A stretch of DNA of 57,481 nucleotides from Oscillospiraceae bacterium (GCA_017440925.1 JAFSAP010000025.1:1-57481), one strand, 5' to 3'. Positions 35,277 to 43,145 are shown, numbered from the stretch's first letter. Notes: generated from the letters alone by a model not told the origin. Program-made: numbers and translations.

Positions 35277-35876
35277 GGAAAATCCATATCTGAACCATGC
35301 ATATGACCCGGCCTTCGCCGTACATCTGCTGTTCTTCACCAATATTCAGTCAACAGGGAGACAAGTCTGAGCCTGCAGCCCGTCGGCCATAAGCTTCTTG
35401 CCCCAGCTTCCGCCAAACCCTGTACAGGACTGGTTACCTGCAAGTCCCACCATCCATTCAGAAAAGATTAAGTGTCTTTTTTGCCCGTCGGGCGATGCCA
35501 TTCGGCTACTATACCAACTTCTTCCGTTATACCCGGATTTCTCCGGTTCAAGGCAGGTTGCATTGGGTGGCCTCCCTCTGTGACGATAACGGCCAAGTCA
35601 TTGCCAATTAAGAGGGTTCTCTCCATACACCGGCTGACCGGTGTATGGCCGTCTATTACTGCAACCGGAAGGGTTGTACTTTTTGATGCGAACAGTTCTG
35701 CGACACAGGTTTCCTGTTGACGGTTTCCGTCTTCCCTCCCTTCATCACTGTCGGGAGGCAGATCTCCCCGGCAGGTATCCCTGCCGGATTAAGCTGAGTT
35801 TACCCTGCGCCTCGAAGCACTGGCGTGCTTTGTTCATCGAGTTGGTCATACGCATGGTTCAGATATGGAATTTTCA
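35277..35876 (-). ncRNA. Candidate large structured RNA (about 590 nt) closed by a 26-bp terminal helix
   Basis: No convincing reading frame exists here. The ends 35283-35308 and 35844-35869 are inverted repeats (TCCATATCTGAACCATGC core, one mismatch). Read as minus-strand RNA that mismatch becomes a G-U pair. Inside, the minus strand contains many short perfect hairpins, several with GAAA or AAA loops: CCGGA-GAAA-TCCGG, ACAGG-AAA-CCTGT, GACGG-AAA-CCGTC, CGGC-GAAG-GCCG, plus ATACACCGG/CCGGTGTAT (35625-35646) and CCGGCAGG/CCTGCCGG (35768-35787). A TATAAT on the minus strand (35896-35891) lies just upstream. Size, density of hairpins and closeness to tRNA genes recall ornate large RNAs such as ROOL and GOLLD, but I cannot confirm identity. 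A non-autonomous transposable element is the alternative. Confidence 0.55.
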
Positions 35877-35891
35877 AAGTGCGCTTCCGGA

Positions 35892-36263
35892 TTATATCCG
35901 GAAAAATGGCCGGAGTTGCCGCTGGGCGCACCGGGTGGAGACCACATCGGCCGTAATACCCTCGCGGCGGAATTGCTGGCAGATCTGCTGGGCCTGCCAT
36001 AGGGACAGATAACGGCCCACCGCCAGTGGCTGGGTCCAGAAAAATCGGGGCCAACGTTGATACTGGGGAAAAAAACGGCTAACCGGCACGTGAGGATGGT
36101 TGGTGAGATCAGCCAGGATGGAATAGCCGAAGGCCTCCTGCGCAGAGCAGGGGTCCGGCAGAACCCGGGGATAGGTGGTGCCGCAGTAGGGACACCGTAC
36201 CGGGGCGGTACGCCCGATGGGGAAGACCCGGCGGCAGGAACTTTGGGTACATCGGCGCTGCAT
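35892..36263 (-). CDS. Small zinc-ribbon-like protein
   Basis: A 123-residue cytoplasmic protein. The start at 36263 follows AAAGGAGATGATTCC. The N-terminus holds a zinc-ribbon-like pair, CTQSSC and CPYCG (residues ~4-24), followed by YPRVLPDPCSAQEAFGYSI and a basic, helical C-terminus (LWQAQQICQQFRREGITADV). I do not recognise a named family. It lies 36 bases downstream of the last lysine tRNA gene in the same direction, so it may be transcribed with the tRNA array, and its stop codon lies within a TATAAT that could start the structured RNA behind it. Confidence 0.7.
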   Translation of the reverse strand: MQRRCTQSSCRRVFPIGRTAPVRCPYCGTTYPRVLPDPCSAQEAFGYSILADLTNHPHVPVSRFFPQYQRWPRFFWTQPLAVGRYLSLWQAQQICQQFRREGITADVVSTRCAQRQLRPFFRI

Positions 36264-36298
36264 GGAATCATCTCCTTTCGAAAAGTATAGAAGCAATT

Positions 36299-36373
36299 TG
36301 GTGGGAGCGGCAGGATTCGAACCCGCGTGACGCCGGTTAAGAGCCGGGACTCTGCCAACTGAGGTACGCTCCC
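36299..36373 (-). tRNA. tRNA-Lys (CUU)
   Basis: Acceptor stem GGGAGCG/CGCTCCC, T-loop GGTTCGAATCC and encoded CCA. The anticodon loop CTCTTAA between CCGG stems gives anticodon CUU. The outermost anticodon-stem pair is C-C. Confidence 0.9.
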
Positions 36374-36376
36374 ATA

Positions 36377-36452
36377 TGGTGAGAGTGACAAGACTTGAAC
36401 TTGCAACCCTCCGGTTAAAAGCCGGATGCTCTTCCGATTGAGCTACACTCTC
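36377..36452 (-). tRNA. tRNA-Lys (UUU)
   Basis: Acceptor stem GAGAGTG/CACTCTC; anticodon loop CTTTTAA flanked by TCCGG/CCGGA gives anticodon UUU; T-loop GTTCAAGTC; CCA encoded. It is the only UUU copy of the array. Confidence 0.93.
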
Positions 36453-36457
36453 ATATT

Positions 36458-36532
36458 TGGTGGGAGCGGCAGGATTCGAACCCGCGTGACGCCGGTTAAG
36501 AGCCGGGACTCTGCCAACTGAGTTACACTCCC
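36458..36532 (-). tRNA. tRNA-Lys (CUU), second copy
   Basis: Nearly identical to the copy at 36299 except for the acceptor 5' strand GGGAGTG, which pairs through one G-U with CGCTCCC. Anticodon loop CTCTTAA; CCA encoded. Confidence 0.9.
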
Positions 36533-36535
36533 GTA

Positions 36536-36650
36536 TGGTGGAAGCGGCAGGATTTGATGACACTGTGGTGGTCACCAGTTTTTGAACTGGTGACTGCAGA
36601 TATCCGCCGGATATCTGCATCCAATTTGTTCAAATCCGCAATGCATTCCG
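36536..36650 (-). other. tRNA-Lys remnant rebuilt with two perfect hairpins
   Basis: The last ~23 bases of a lysine tRNA (TCAAATCCTGCCGCTTCC plus CCA) are kept. The body is replaced by two perfect stem-loops, GTCACCAGTT-TTTG-complement (36571-36594) and TGCAGATATCC-GCC-complement (36595-36619), and an inverted TCAAATCC copy (36629-36637) that could pair with the retained T-arm. It occupies the space between two intact tRNA genes, so it may be co-transcribed and processed. It is not a functional tRNA as read. Confidence 0.6.
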
Positions 36651-36655
36651 CTATG

Positions 36656-36731
36656 TGGTGGAAGCGACAGGATTTGAACCTGCAACCCTCCGATTAAGAG
36701 TCGGATGCTCTACCGGTTAAGCTACACTTCC
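36656..36731 (-). tRNA. tRNA-Lys (CUU), third copy
   Basis: Acceptor stem GGAAGTG/CGCTTCC (one G-U), anticodon loop CTCTTAA between CCGA and TCGG, T-loop GGTTCAAATCC, CCA encoded. It is the first tRNA of the array, 21 bases after the -10 box at 36757-36752. Confidence 0.93.
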
Positions 36732-36751
36732 ATGTGGTGTTTTCTGACCTG

Positions 36752-36796
36752 AGTATACTTTATCTTCCTCTGCCGTTGGTCAACCGACGGGTGACA
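36752..36796 (-). promoter_or_regulatory. 20-base-spacer promoter B, tRNA-Lys array
   Basis: Minus strand: TGTCACCCGTCGGTTGACC (36796-36778), exactly 20 bases, then TATACT (36757-36752). The first tRNA begins at 36731. Confidence 0.75.
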
Positions 36797-36860
36797 TTTG
36801 TGTTTTGTTTTTCGGGAGAAGAACCGCCTGCCTGCGGGGTGTTCGTTAGCTTATATCCAC

Positions 36861-36905
36861 ATCATAGCAAGTTCCTTTCCCTGTTTGGTCAACCAGCAGG
36901 TTACA
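36861..36905 (-). promoter_or_regulatory. 20-base-spacer promoter C, tandem upstream of B
   Basis: Minus strand: TGTAACCTGCTGGTTGACC (36905-36887), exactly 20 bases, then TATGAT (36866-36861) followed by GTGGATAT. No gene lies between it and promoter B, so it probably also reads into the tRNA array. Confidence 0.65.
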
Positions 36906-36921
36906 TTTTCCGGAATCATTT

Positions 36922-37257
36922 CTATTCCAGTTCTCTGCACAGCTTTTCGATTTCCTGCAGATACTCAGAAGTGACCTTCACAAACAGTTCTGCAGGCAGT
37001 CTCGCATCTGCCCGGTCGCCGAACAAATTGATTTCTGCCGTTACCCAGCCATCCTCCGAGTGCAGTGTCAGATAGTCGCCGGGATAATCCCGGTACTTTG
37101 CACGGGGATCTTCCTCCAGAACATTCAGGGCATCCTCCAGCGCATTGGCGCTGGCCATGGCCAGAAAGGTATTCAGATTCTGAAACGCAGAGTCCAGAAA
37201 ATGAACGTGGACCTGCCCGGAGTACATATCCCGGGTAAACCAGTACTTGTTACTCAT
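36922..37257 (-). CDS. Protein of unknown function (111 aa)
   Basis: A 111-residue cytoplasmic protein, MSNKYWFTRDMYSGQVHVHF at the N-terminus, no signal peptide, no recognised domain. The centre (FLAMASANALEDALNVLEED) is helical; the middle shows a strand-rich stretch (YLTLHSEDGWVTAEINLFGD); the C-terminus is amphipathic helix. The start at 37257 follows CAGGAGGTTTTTGTT. It has its own 20-base-spacer promoter (37304-37348) and ends just before promoter C, so it is a single-gene unit. Confidence 0.7.
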   Translation of the reverse strand: MSNKYWFTRDMYSGQVHVHFLDSAFQNLNTFLAMASANALEDALNVLEEDPRAKYRDYPGDYLTLHSEDGWVTAEINLFGDRADARLPAELFVKVTSEYLQEIEKLCRELE

Positions 37258-37303
37258 AACAAAAACCTCCTGTAATATGTTTTGTAAGTTTCCTTACATA
37301 GGT

Positions 37304-37348
37304 ATTATAGGAGGTTCTGTATTCAGTTTGGTCAACTGTCAGGTTACA
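37304..37348 (-). promoter_or_regulatory. 20-base-spacer promoter D, 111-aa gene
   Basis: Minus strand: TGTAACCTGACAGTTGACC (37348-37330), exactly 20 bases, then TATAAT (37309-37304). The gene starts at 37257. Confidence 0.75.
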
Positions 37349-37898
37349 ATTGCTGTTCAAATAAGAATTGTTCCTTAAAAAAACGGTTGTTCTCTGCCAG
37401 TTCCTCGAATGTGACGGGGCGGAAACCGTTGATATCCACGCCGGCATTCAGCATCCGTTCCCGGACTGCAATGAGAGGGAAATAGTCCGAAGTGGTATCG
37501 TTGTGGATATGTCCGTGAATCATGTAGGTCCGCAGCTTGTGCTTCCAGGTCAGAAGCGGATAGTGGCACAGCGTGATACCCCGGACACCATCGGTGATCT
37601 CCAGAAGATTGTCAACACCGACAAAATACTTCTTTAGGTCCACCTTGTCCATCCAGGAAGCATCATGGTTGCCAACAATGAGGTGCTTTCTGCCCTTCAA
37701 CTGCCGCAGGATGGGTTCCGGGTCGCTGCAGCGGTAAAACAGGTCGCCCAGAATATAGACGGTATCATTTCCGGTAACCCGTTCGTTCCAGGCAGCAATC
37801 AGTGCGTCATTCATGGCGCCGATACTGTCAAAGGGGCGGTTGCACATCTTCAGAATATTTTCATGCCCGAAGTGGGTATCGGAGATAAAGTAAATCAT
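37344..37898 (-). CDS. Calcineurin-like metallophosphoesterase
   Basis: A 184-residue single-domain phosphoesterase. The ATG at 37898 follows AAAGGAGAAACGCT and gives MIYFISDTHFGHENI, the usual N-terminus. Metal ligands appear in SDTHFGH, ILGDLF, IVGNHDAS, CHYPLL and HGHIHND. This group (YvcC/'phosphoesterase' of Firmicutes and phages) hydrolyses phosphodiesters or phosphomonoesters; the natural substrate is unknown. Its last bases overlap promoter D of the next gene. Its own promoter is the 20-base-spacer type at 37925-37969. Confidence 0.88.
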   Translation of the reverse strand: MIYFISDTHFGHENILKMCNRPFDSIGAMNDALIAAWNERVTGNDTVYILGDLFYRCSDPEPILRQLKGRKHLIVGNHDASWMDKVDLKKYFVGVDNLLEITDGVRGITLCHYPLLTWKHKLRTYMIHGHIHNDTTSDYFPLIAVRERMLNAGVDINGFRPVTFEELAENNRFFKEQFLFEQQL

Positions 37899-37924
37899 AG
37901 CGTTTCTCCTTTCTGTTTTTCTAC

Positions 37925-37969
37925 AGAATAAGGAATTCATGAAAAAAGGAGGTCAACTGAGAGGGGACA
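37925..37969 (-). promoter_or_regulatory. 20-base-spacer promoter E, phosphoesterase gene
   Basis: Minus strand: TGTCCCCTCTCAGTTGACC (37969-37951), exactly 20 bases, then TATTCT (37930-37925). It is the most diverged upstream half of the set but keeps AGTTGACC and the spacing. Confidence 0.65.
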
Positions 37970-37972
37970 GTT

Positions 37973-38980
37973 TTATGCGCCAAGCAGGCTCTGATCAAAT
38001 TCGTAAAGGGTATCGTTGATGTCGAACATGTTATAGTTGCGGTTCTGAATAAAGTACATGATGATCACATCAAACTTGCTGCTGTTGGTAAGGGTATAGC
38101 CCGCCCGGCCGATGAGGTCCCGGGTCTGCTCCATATCCAATTCCAGAGCGATGGCAAAGGCAATGGCCGTGGGCTTGGTGGGCTTGTAGTCGGGATTGTT
38201 GCGGATCTTGGAGAAGTGCTGCCGAGAAACGTTGGCCTTGTTGTAAATTTCCGAATCCTTTTTGCCGGTTTTATCAATGAGTTTCAGGAGAGTTTCGGAG
38301 AAGCCGGCATCGGTATGCTTCAGCATATCTTCCAGCTCCGACATGCTGGGCAGTCTGCCTGTGGAATATTTGCTGTAAGACGCTTTGGACGGAGCAGGTG
38401 TGGGCGGGCAGAGCACCTCCTCATGCAAGGTGGGCGCAGGTGTGATGGTGGCAAACCGGGAGTCACTGTCAGCAAAGCAGATGCTGCTCCACCCGGGAAG
38501 GTCGTCAAAGAAGTTCCGGGAAAGGAACTGTTCCACATCTCTGCGCAGTTCCGGTATCTGGAAAGCCGACTGGCGGGAAGCCATCAGAAATACATCCATG
38601 GTATGGGATTCCAGAAATTTTCGGATGGTATCCACCGCGATTTTGTAATCAATATAAGCGGGAAAATCCGGCTCGTCTGCCGTCAGCAGTGGGATGGTGA
38701 CGGCATCGCAATGGTATTTTACCGCCAGTCGAAGGACTTGCGCATAACACTGTTCCAGGATGTTCCATTCATCCTGCTCTCCCTGCTTCCATGCAGGCGG
38801 AATAACCTGGATCACAGGATTAGCCGGATCGCAGGAGGAAGAAACAGAAACAGAACCAATACCTAGTCCCAAAAGCCGCCGCAGTCCGGTATTGCATTTG
38901 ACTTCCACAGAGGCATGGTGATAATACACGTTGCCTATGTATGGCGGGAGGGAAGGATTTTTCACAATATGCAGTGCCAT
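37973..38980 (-). CDS. Macro-domain-like protein with C-terminal HTH-like domain
   Basis: A 335-residue cytoplasmic protein. The ATG at 38980, behind AGGTGAAACAT, is preferred over the GTG three codons upstream. Residues ~1-165 resemble a degenerate macro (ADP-ribose-binding) domain: CNTGLRRLLGLGIGSVSVSS region and VKYHCDAVTIPLLTADEPDF, then IAVDTIRKFLESHTMDVFLM. The C-terminal ~110 residues (SETLLKLIDKTGKKDSEIYN, VSRQHFSKIRN) form an XRE-like helical domain frequent in Clostridia. Key glycine loops of active macro domains are weak, so ADP-ribose hydrolysis is uncertain. It ends 4 bases before promoter E. Confidence 0.7.
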   Translation of the reverse strand: MALHIVKNPSLPPYIGNVYYHHASVEVKCNTGLRRLLGLGIGSVSVSSSCDPANPVIQVIPPAWKQGEQDEWNILEQCYAQVLRLAVKYHCDAVTIPLLTADEPDFPAYIDYKIAVDTIRKFLESHTMDVFLMASRQSAFQIPELRRDVEQFLSRNFFDDLPGWSSICFADSDSRFATITPAPTLHEEVLCPPTPAPSKASYSKYSTGRLPSMSELEDMLKHTDAGFSETLLKLIDKTGKKDSEIYNKANVSRQHFSKIRNNPDYKPTKPTAIAFAIALELDMEQTRDLIGRAGYTLTNSSKFDVIIMYFIQNRNYNMFDINDTLYEFDQSLLGA

Positions 38981-39219
38981 ATGTTTCACCTGAACTTTCT
39001 GTCAGTTTATGTGATGTTTTAACGAGTATATCATAAGGTACAATATCTGGCAAGAAACGGAAGTGAAAAAGAGAAAACAAAGGAGTGAATACCAAGAATT
39101 TTGAAGGAAAAAGTCCCCTGGAAGGTGACGTTTGGAGCTCATAATTCTGTTATACTTACAGAAACCCTTGACTTGAAGCGGGGTTTTCCATAATATAAAA
39201 AAGAAAAGGAAGTGAGAAC

Positions 39220-40578
39220 ATGAGCCATCTGGAAGATCAGAAAATGGCCCGGAAAGTAGCCCAGCTGGTGGCAGAAAAGGGCGGCCGAACCTTTTATGTG
39301 GGCGGCTTTGTCCGAGATGCCCTGATTCACAGGGAAAACAAGGATGTGGATATTGAGGTACACGGCATTACGCCCCGGGAACTGGAGGGAATTCTGGATT
39401 CCCTGGGACAGCGCCTTGCCATGGGTGAAAGCTTTGGCATCTTTGGCCTGAAGGGCTATTCCCTGGATATCGCCATGCCCCGGAAAGAAGCGGCAAGAGG
39501 CCAGGGTCATAAGGATTTTGATATTTTTGTGGATCCCTTTATCGGCACGCAGGCCGCCGCCCGGCGCCGGGATTTTACCTTCAATGCCCTGATGCAGGAT
39601 GTCCTTACCGGGGAAATCGTGGATCATTTCGGTGGCGTGGAGGATTTGAAAGCCGGTGTACTGCGGCATGTTAACGACGAATCCTTTGCGGAAGATCCCC
39701 TGCGGGTCCTGCGGGCAGCTCAGTTTGCGGCTCGGTTCGGGTTCCGGGTGGCGGAGCAGACTGTTTCTCTGTGCAGCGGTATGCAGCTGCAGCATCTGCC
39801 CCGGGAACGGATCGAAGGCGAGCTGAAGAAGGCCCTGCTGAAAGCAGAGCGTCCTTCCATCTTCTTCGAAGTGCTGCGAAAAATGGAACAGCTGGATCAC
39901 TGGTTTCCGGAACTGAAAGCGCTCGTTGGTGTAAAGCAGAACCCGGTGTACCATTCGGAAGGGGACGTCTGGACCCACACCATGATGGTGCTGGATGAAG
40001 CGGCAAAACTCCGGGACCATGCGTCCAATCCCTACTGGTTTATGCTGTCTGCCGTTACCCACGATTTTGGCAAAGCTGTCTGTACCGAGGAGCATGACGG
40101 CGTGCTCCATGCCTATCAGCATGAGATCAAAGGTCTTCCGCTAGCGGAAACTTTCCTGCGGCGGATTACCAGCGAAACCAAACTCATCGAATATGTGCTG
40201 AACATGGTGGAATATCATATGAAGCCCAATACTGTTGCCGGCGCCAGGTCTGCCAAAAAGGTGACCACCCGGATGTTTGACCAGTCTGTTGATCCCGAGG
40301 GCCTAATTTGTATTGCCCTGGCAGATGACAGGGGCCGCATCACTCAGACGCCTGCTACTGATCATGAAGCATTCCTGTATGAACGGCTGGAAGTTTTCAA
40401 AGAACTGATGACCAGACCATACGTCATGGGCCGGGATCTCATCGAAGCAGGACTGAAACCCGGTGTGGAATTTACGGAAATCCTGGAATATGCCCACAAG
40501 CTGCGGCTGGCCGGTGTGGCCAAGGACAGCGCAATGAAGCAGACCCTTGCCTATGCCCGGCAGGTCTACGAAAAATAA
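39220..40578 (+). CDS. cca: tRNA nucleotidyltransferase (CCA-adding type) with HD domain
   Basis: A 452-residue class II enzyme. Residues ~20-130: YVGGFVRDALIHRENKDVDI (GG-x-VRD and D-x-D metal ligands) and RRRDFTFNALM; ~150-220: EDPLRVLRAAQFAARFGF, the neck helix that reads the incoming base. The C-terminal half includes an HD-type domain (HSEGDVWTHTMMVLDEA, VTHDFGKA), as in bacterial CCA enzymes with phosphohydrolase function. It builds or repairs tRNA 3' CCA ends. The four nearby lysine tRNAs encode CCA, so repair is the more likely need. The start follows AAGGAAGTGAGAAC; eleven bases after its stop the LRR_5 gene begins. Confidence 0.9.
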   Translation: MSHLEDQKMARKVAQLVAEKGGRTFYVGGFVRDALIHRENKDVDIEVHGITPRELEGILDSLGQRLAMGESFGIFGLKGYSLDIAMPRKEAARGQGHKDFDIFVDPFIGTQAAARRRDFTFNALMQDVLTGEIVDHFGGVEDLKAGVLRHVNDESFAEDPLRVLRAAQFAARFGFRVAEQTVSLCSGMQLQHLPRERIEGELKKALLKAERPSIFFEVLRKMEQLDHWFPELKALVGVKQNPVYHSEGDVWTHTMMVLDEAAKLRDHASNPYWFMLSAVTHDFGKAVCTEEHDGVLHAYQHEIKGLPLAETFLRRITSETKLIEYVLNMVEYHMKPNTVAGARSAKKVTTRMFDQSVDPEGLICIALADDRGRITQTPATDHEAFLYERLEVFKELMTRPYVMGRDLIEAGLKPGVEFTEILEYAHKLRLAGVAKDSAMKQTLAYARQVYEK

Positions 40579-40588
40579 GGAGGAAATA

Positions 40589-41173
40589 ATGGGCCATCAT
40601 GTGAATGATTCTGCTGTTCGGGAAGAACTGATATGGGATAAGGAACATGCGGACGGAAAGTGCGGAGACGACCTGTACTGGAAAATTGCTGGCGATACAC
40701 TACATATCTTCGGCGCAGGAGAACTGTATCCCTGGGCGTGGAAGCGTTGCTTTCCGATTCCATTTTCTAGGGTTTATATTGGGCCCGGCTGTACGAAAAT
40801 CGGTGACAGTGCCTTTTCTCCCACCTTCGTCAGAGACGCGAACCGAACCATTCCGAAGGATTTCCAGCTGAGGGATGTGTACATTCCTCCTACGGTCAGA
40901 GAGATTGGCACCAATGCGTTCCGATGTTCCGGGCTGGACAAGGTGATTATTCCGGATAGTGTCGTCCTCATTGAAGAAAGTGCCTTCCTGGGTGTCTGGG
41001 AAGTCTGTTATCACGGTTCTGCTCAGTCAGAAAATCTGTGGGGAGCATTGATATGCAATGGCAAGAACCGTTATACCGGGGAGACTGCTTGGGACCTTGA
41101 ATTTCTGGATGAGGTTTTGATGGAGGATGTGGAAGATTTGGAAGATTTGGAACTTCCGGAATTTGATTGCTGA
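40589..41173 (+). CDS. Small intracellular LRR_5 protein
   Basis: A 194-residue cytoplasmic protein. The ATG at 40589 follows AAGGAGGAAATA. After an N-terminal beta segment (LYWKIAGDTLHIFGAGEL) come two to three LRR_5 units (TVREIGTNAFRCSGLDKVII, SVVLIEESAFLGVWEV) and an acidic tail. The layout is that of the short BspA-like proteins common in gut Clostridia, where such a domain often sits at the C-terminus of secreted proteins, but here no export signal is present. It is probably co-transcribed with cca. Confidence 0.78.
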   Translation: MGHHVNDSAVREELIWDKEHADGKCGDDLYWKIAGDTLHIFGAGELYPWAWKRCFPIPFSRVYIGPGCTKIGDSAFSPTFVRDANRTIPKDFQLRDVYIPPTVREIGTNAFRCSGLDKVIIPDSVVLIEESAFLGVWEVCYHGSAQSENLWGALICNGKNRYTGETAWDLEFLDEVLMEDVEDLEDLELPEFDC

Positions 41174-41255
41174 TCCCAAATATCCGATCTTTTCAAAAGA
41201 ATACGTTGCAGCGGCTCCCCTGTGTATGGGGAGCCGTTTTTCTGTATGACTGTTT

Positions 41256-41300
41256 TGTCACCTGACAGTTGACCTCCCGGCGGGATACCTGCGTTATAGT
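41256..41300 (+). promoter_or_regulatory. 20-base-spacer promoter F, lipoprotein gene
   Basis: Plus strand: TGTCACCTGACAGTTGACC (41256-41274), exactly 20 bases, then TATAGT (41295-41300) followed by GTGGGTGT, as in promoter A. The gene starts at 41342. Confidence 0.75.
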
Positions 41301-41341
41301 GTGGGTGTAAGCAAAAACACAATTTTAAGGAGGAAACAATC

Positions 41342-42634
41342 ATGAAGAGAGTATTCTTGATTACACTGACACTGACTGCACTGATCGTAAACCTCACCGG
41401 CTGTGGCAATCATACCAAGGCTTTTGAACAGTTTGTCCGTGACGGCAATTACGCCGAGGCTATCACCCTGTACCAGGAGAAGTTGATGGATGACAGCGAA
41501 AGCTACGCAATCTGCCAGGAAATGATTCAGACGTATCTGGAAGAAAGCCTCACTGCCTATGCCCAGGGCGATATATCCCGGATTGAAGCGGAAGAGGTGC
41601 TGCATACCATGGAAATGCTGGAGGATTATCTGTACCTGGTAGATGGCCTGGAAGAGAGCCATACCCTGTATTCCGACCTGAGAAACTCCAAGAATGATTT
41701 TCGTGAGGCGGAGCAGTACCGTAAAAACGGGGAGCTGGAGCGGGCTCTGGAAGCATACAGCTGTGTACTGCCGGAGGATACGGAGAATTTTTCCACCGCC
41801 CGGGAGAACATGGAAGCACTGCAGCAGCAAATGGAAGAAAGCCACCGAAATGCCATCATTCAGGCCTATGAAAGCAAGGACTATCCTGCGGTATTCCAGG
41901 CTTACCGGGATGCCGAGCGCAGCCGCTATGTTGCCATCACCGAAGATCTGACCGAGATCCGGGAAACTGCTGTAGCGGAATATCTGCTTTTTGCCGCTGA
42001 GCAGGCAGAGCAGGCCTTTGGTGGAAGTGCCAGGGATTACAATGCTGCCATGGAGTCTCTGCGTATTGCACGGGCAGCGGTGGGAGAAGAGCCGGATCTG
42101 CTGACGGAGCTGGAAGCCATGGCAGAAGAATACAAGGCCTATATCCCGGTAAAGCTGGCTGACCTCAGACCGGTTCGGCAGGGAACCCATGTAAGCGTGG
42201 GAACCTACTATTCCGATTTGTATACGGATATCAATGGTGACACCTATGACAAGGACAGTGTCATCAGTCCCACCGGCACGATGGCATATGATGGCGTGGC
42301 CAAGTCCGACGATGACGGCGGCGCAGTCTACAATTTGAACTATGCTTACAACACCTTCACTGCAACCATCTATCGTCCCTATGGATTTCTGTCCTACGGA
42401 GGAGAGTTATTCGAGAATATGTCTGTTGTGAGAATCTATGGGGACGATGTGATGCTGTATGAATTCCTGGATCCCGGTGAATCCTGGGATGTATGTTCTG
42501 TGGAAGTGGATGTCTCTGGTGTGCGCAATCTGAAGATCGTTGTCCGGGGCAGCTGGAACAGTACCACAGCGCTGATTGCACCTGCCAACTGGCAGCCCCG
42601 AATCTGCCTGGCAGAAGGTGTACTGCAGAAGTGA
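41342..42634 (+). CDS. Lipoprotein with helical repeat region
   Basis: A 430-residue exported lipoprotein. The signal peptide MKRVFLITLTLTALIVNLTG ends in the lipobox LTGC (Cys at 21). Residues ~25-270 are helical, TPR-like (FVRDGNYAEAITLYQEKLMD, YRKNGELERALEAYSCVLPE). The last ~150 residues form a strand-rich domain (THVSVGTYYSDLYTDINGDT, WDVCSVEVDVSGVRNLKIVV) resembling an NPCBM-like carbohydrate- or surface-binding module. The start follows AAGGAGGAAACAATC. It may be a surface binding or cell-wall sensing protein; that is inference. Confidence 0.82.
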   Translation: MKRVFLITLTLTALIVNLTGCGNHTKAFEQFVRDGNYAEAITLYQEKLMDDSESYAICQEMIQTYLEESLTAYAQGDISRIEAEEVLHTMEMLEDYLYLVDGLEESHTLYSDLRNSKNDFREAEQYRKNGELERALEAYSCVLPEDTENFSTARENMEALQQQMEESHRNAIIQAYESKDYPAVFQAYRDAERSRYVAITEDLTEIRETAVAEYLLFAAEQAEQAFGGSARDYNAAMESLRIARAAVGEEPDLLTELEAMAEEYKAYIPVKLADLRPVRQGTHVSVGTYYSDLYTDINGDTYDKDSVISPTGTMAYDGVAKSDDDGGAVYNLNYAYNTFTATIYRPYGFLSYGGELFENMSVVRIYGDDVMLYEFLDPGESWDVCSVEVDVSGVRNLKIVVRGSWNSTTALIAPANWQPRICLAEGVLQK

Positions 42635-42653
42635 TCTGCCGGAAACTGTGCAG

Positions 42654-43145
42654 ATGATAACGTCAAGAGAATTACCCTGCTGCAGCATATTCCGGCGGTG
42701 TGTTACCGGGGCCAATGAATACAGGTATTATCACAGCGGTGAACTGATCGGAGGAGCTGCAGCATTGATTATGCCCGGGTATCCGGTTACCATTGCCGGG
42801 AAGAAAAGTACATTTCACTGTGAGAGGAACATGGAATCAACCGTTTATCCCGGTTGCAGCAACACCATTTTTTGCAAAGCACAGGAAACTGCAAAGATTA
42901 TCTATCTGGGACAAGGACAGCACAGCCTTCAAATTGGATCGGATAAAATTCGGATACTGTCGGGCAAGAACTGCATTCGTTTTTATCAGAACAATAGCCT
43001 GCTTGCTATCATGTATTCGCTTTCTGATACGGCGAATACTTCTGATGCTTGGGAACAACGGCAGACGGTGTACATTTTGCAGAAGATCCCCTGTGATTAT
43101 TTGCTTCTGATATTGAGTTTTCCGTTGCTGCAAATTGGAATATAA
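42654..43145 (+). pseudogene. Possible remnant of a small protein gene
   Basis: An open frame gives a coherent protein-like stretch (ANEYRYYHSGELIGGAAALI, then AKIIYLGQGQHSLQIGSDKI and CIRFYQNNSLLAIMYSLSD). The beginning lacks a ribosome site and carries a Cys-rich, unlikely N-terminus, and the C-terminal SFPLLQIGI ends abruptly. It looks like a degraded gene whose 5' part was lost after the lipoprotein gene. No family is recognised. Confidence 0.35.

Noticed and set aside
35277-35876. Insertion sequence with terminal inverted repeats
   Set aside because: No transposase-like frame on either strand and no convincing target-site duplication. The many hairpins with GAAA loops on one strand fit an RNA better, although a MITE is not excluded.
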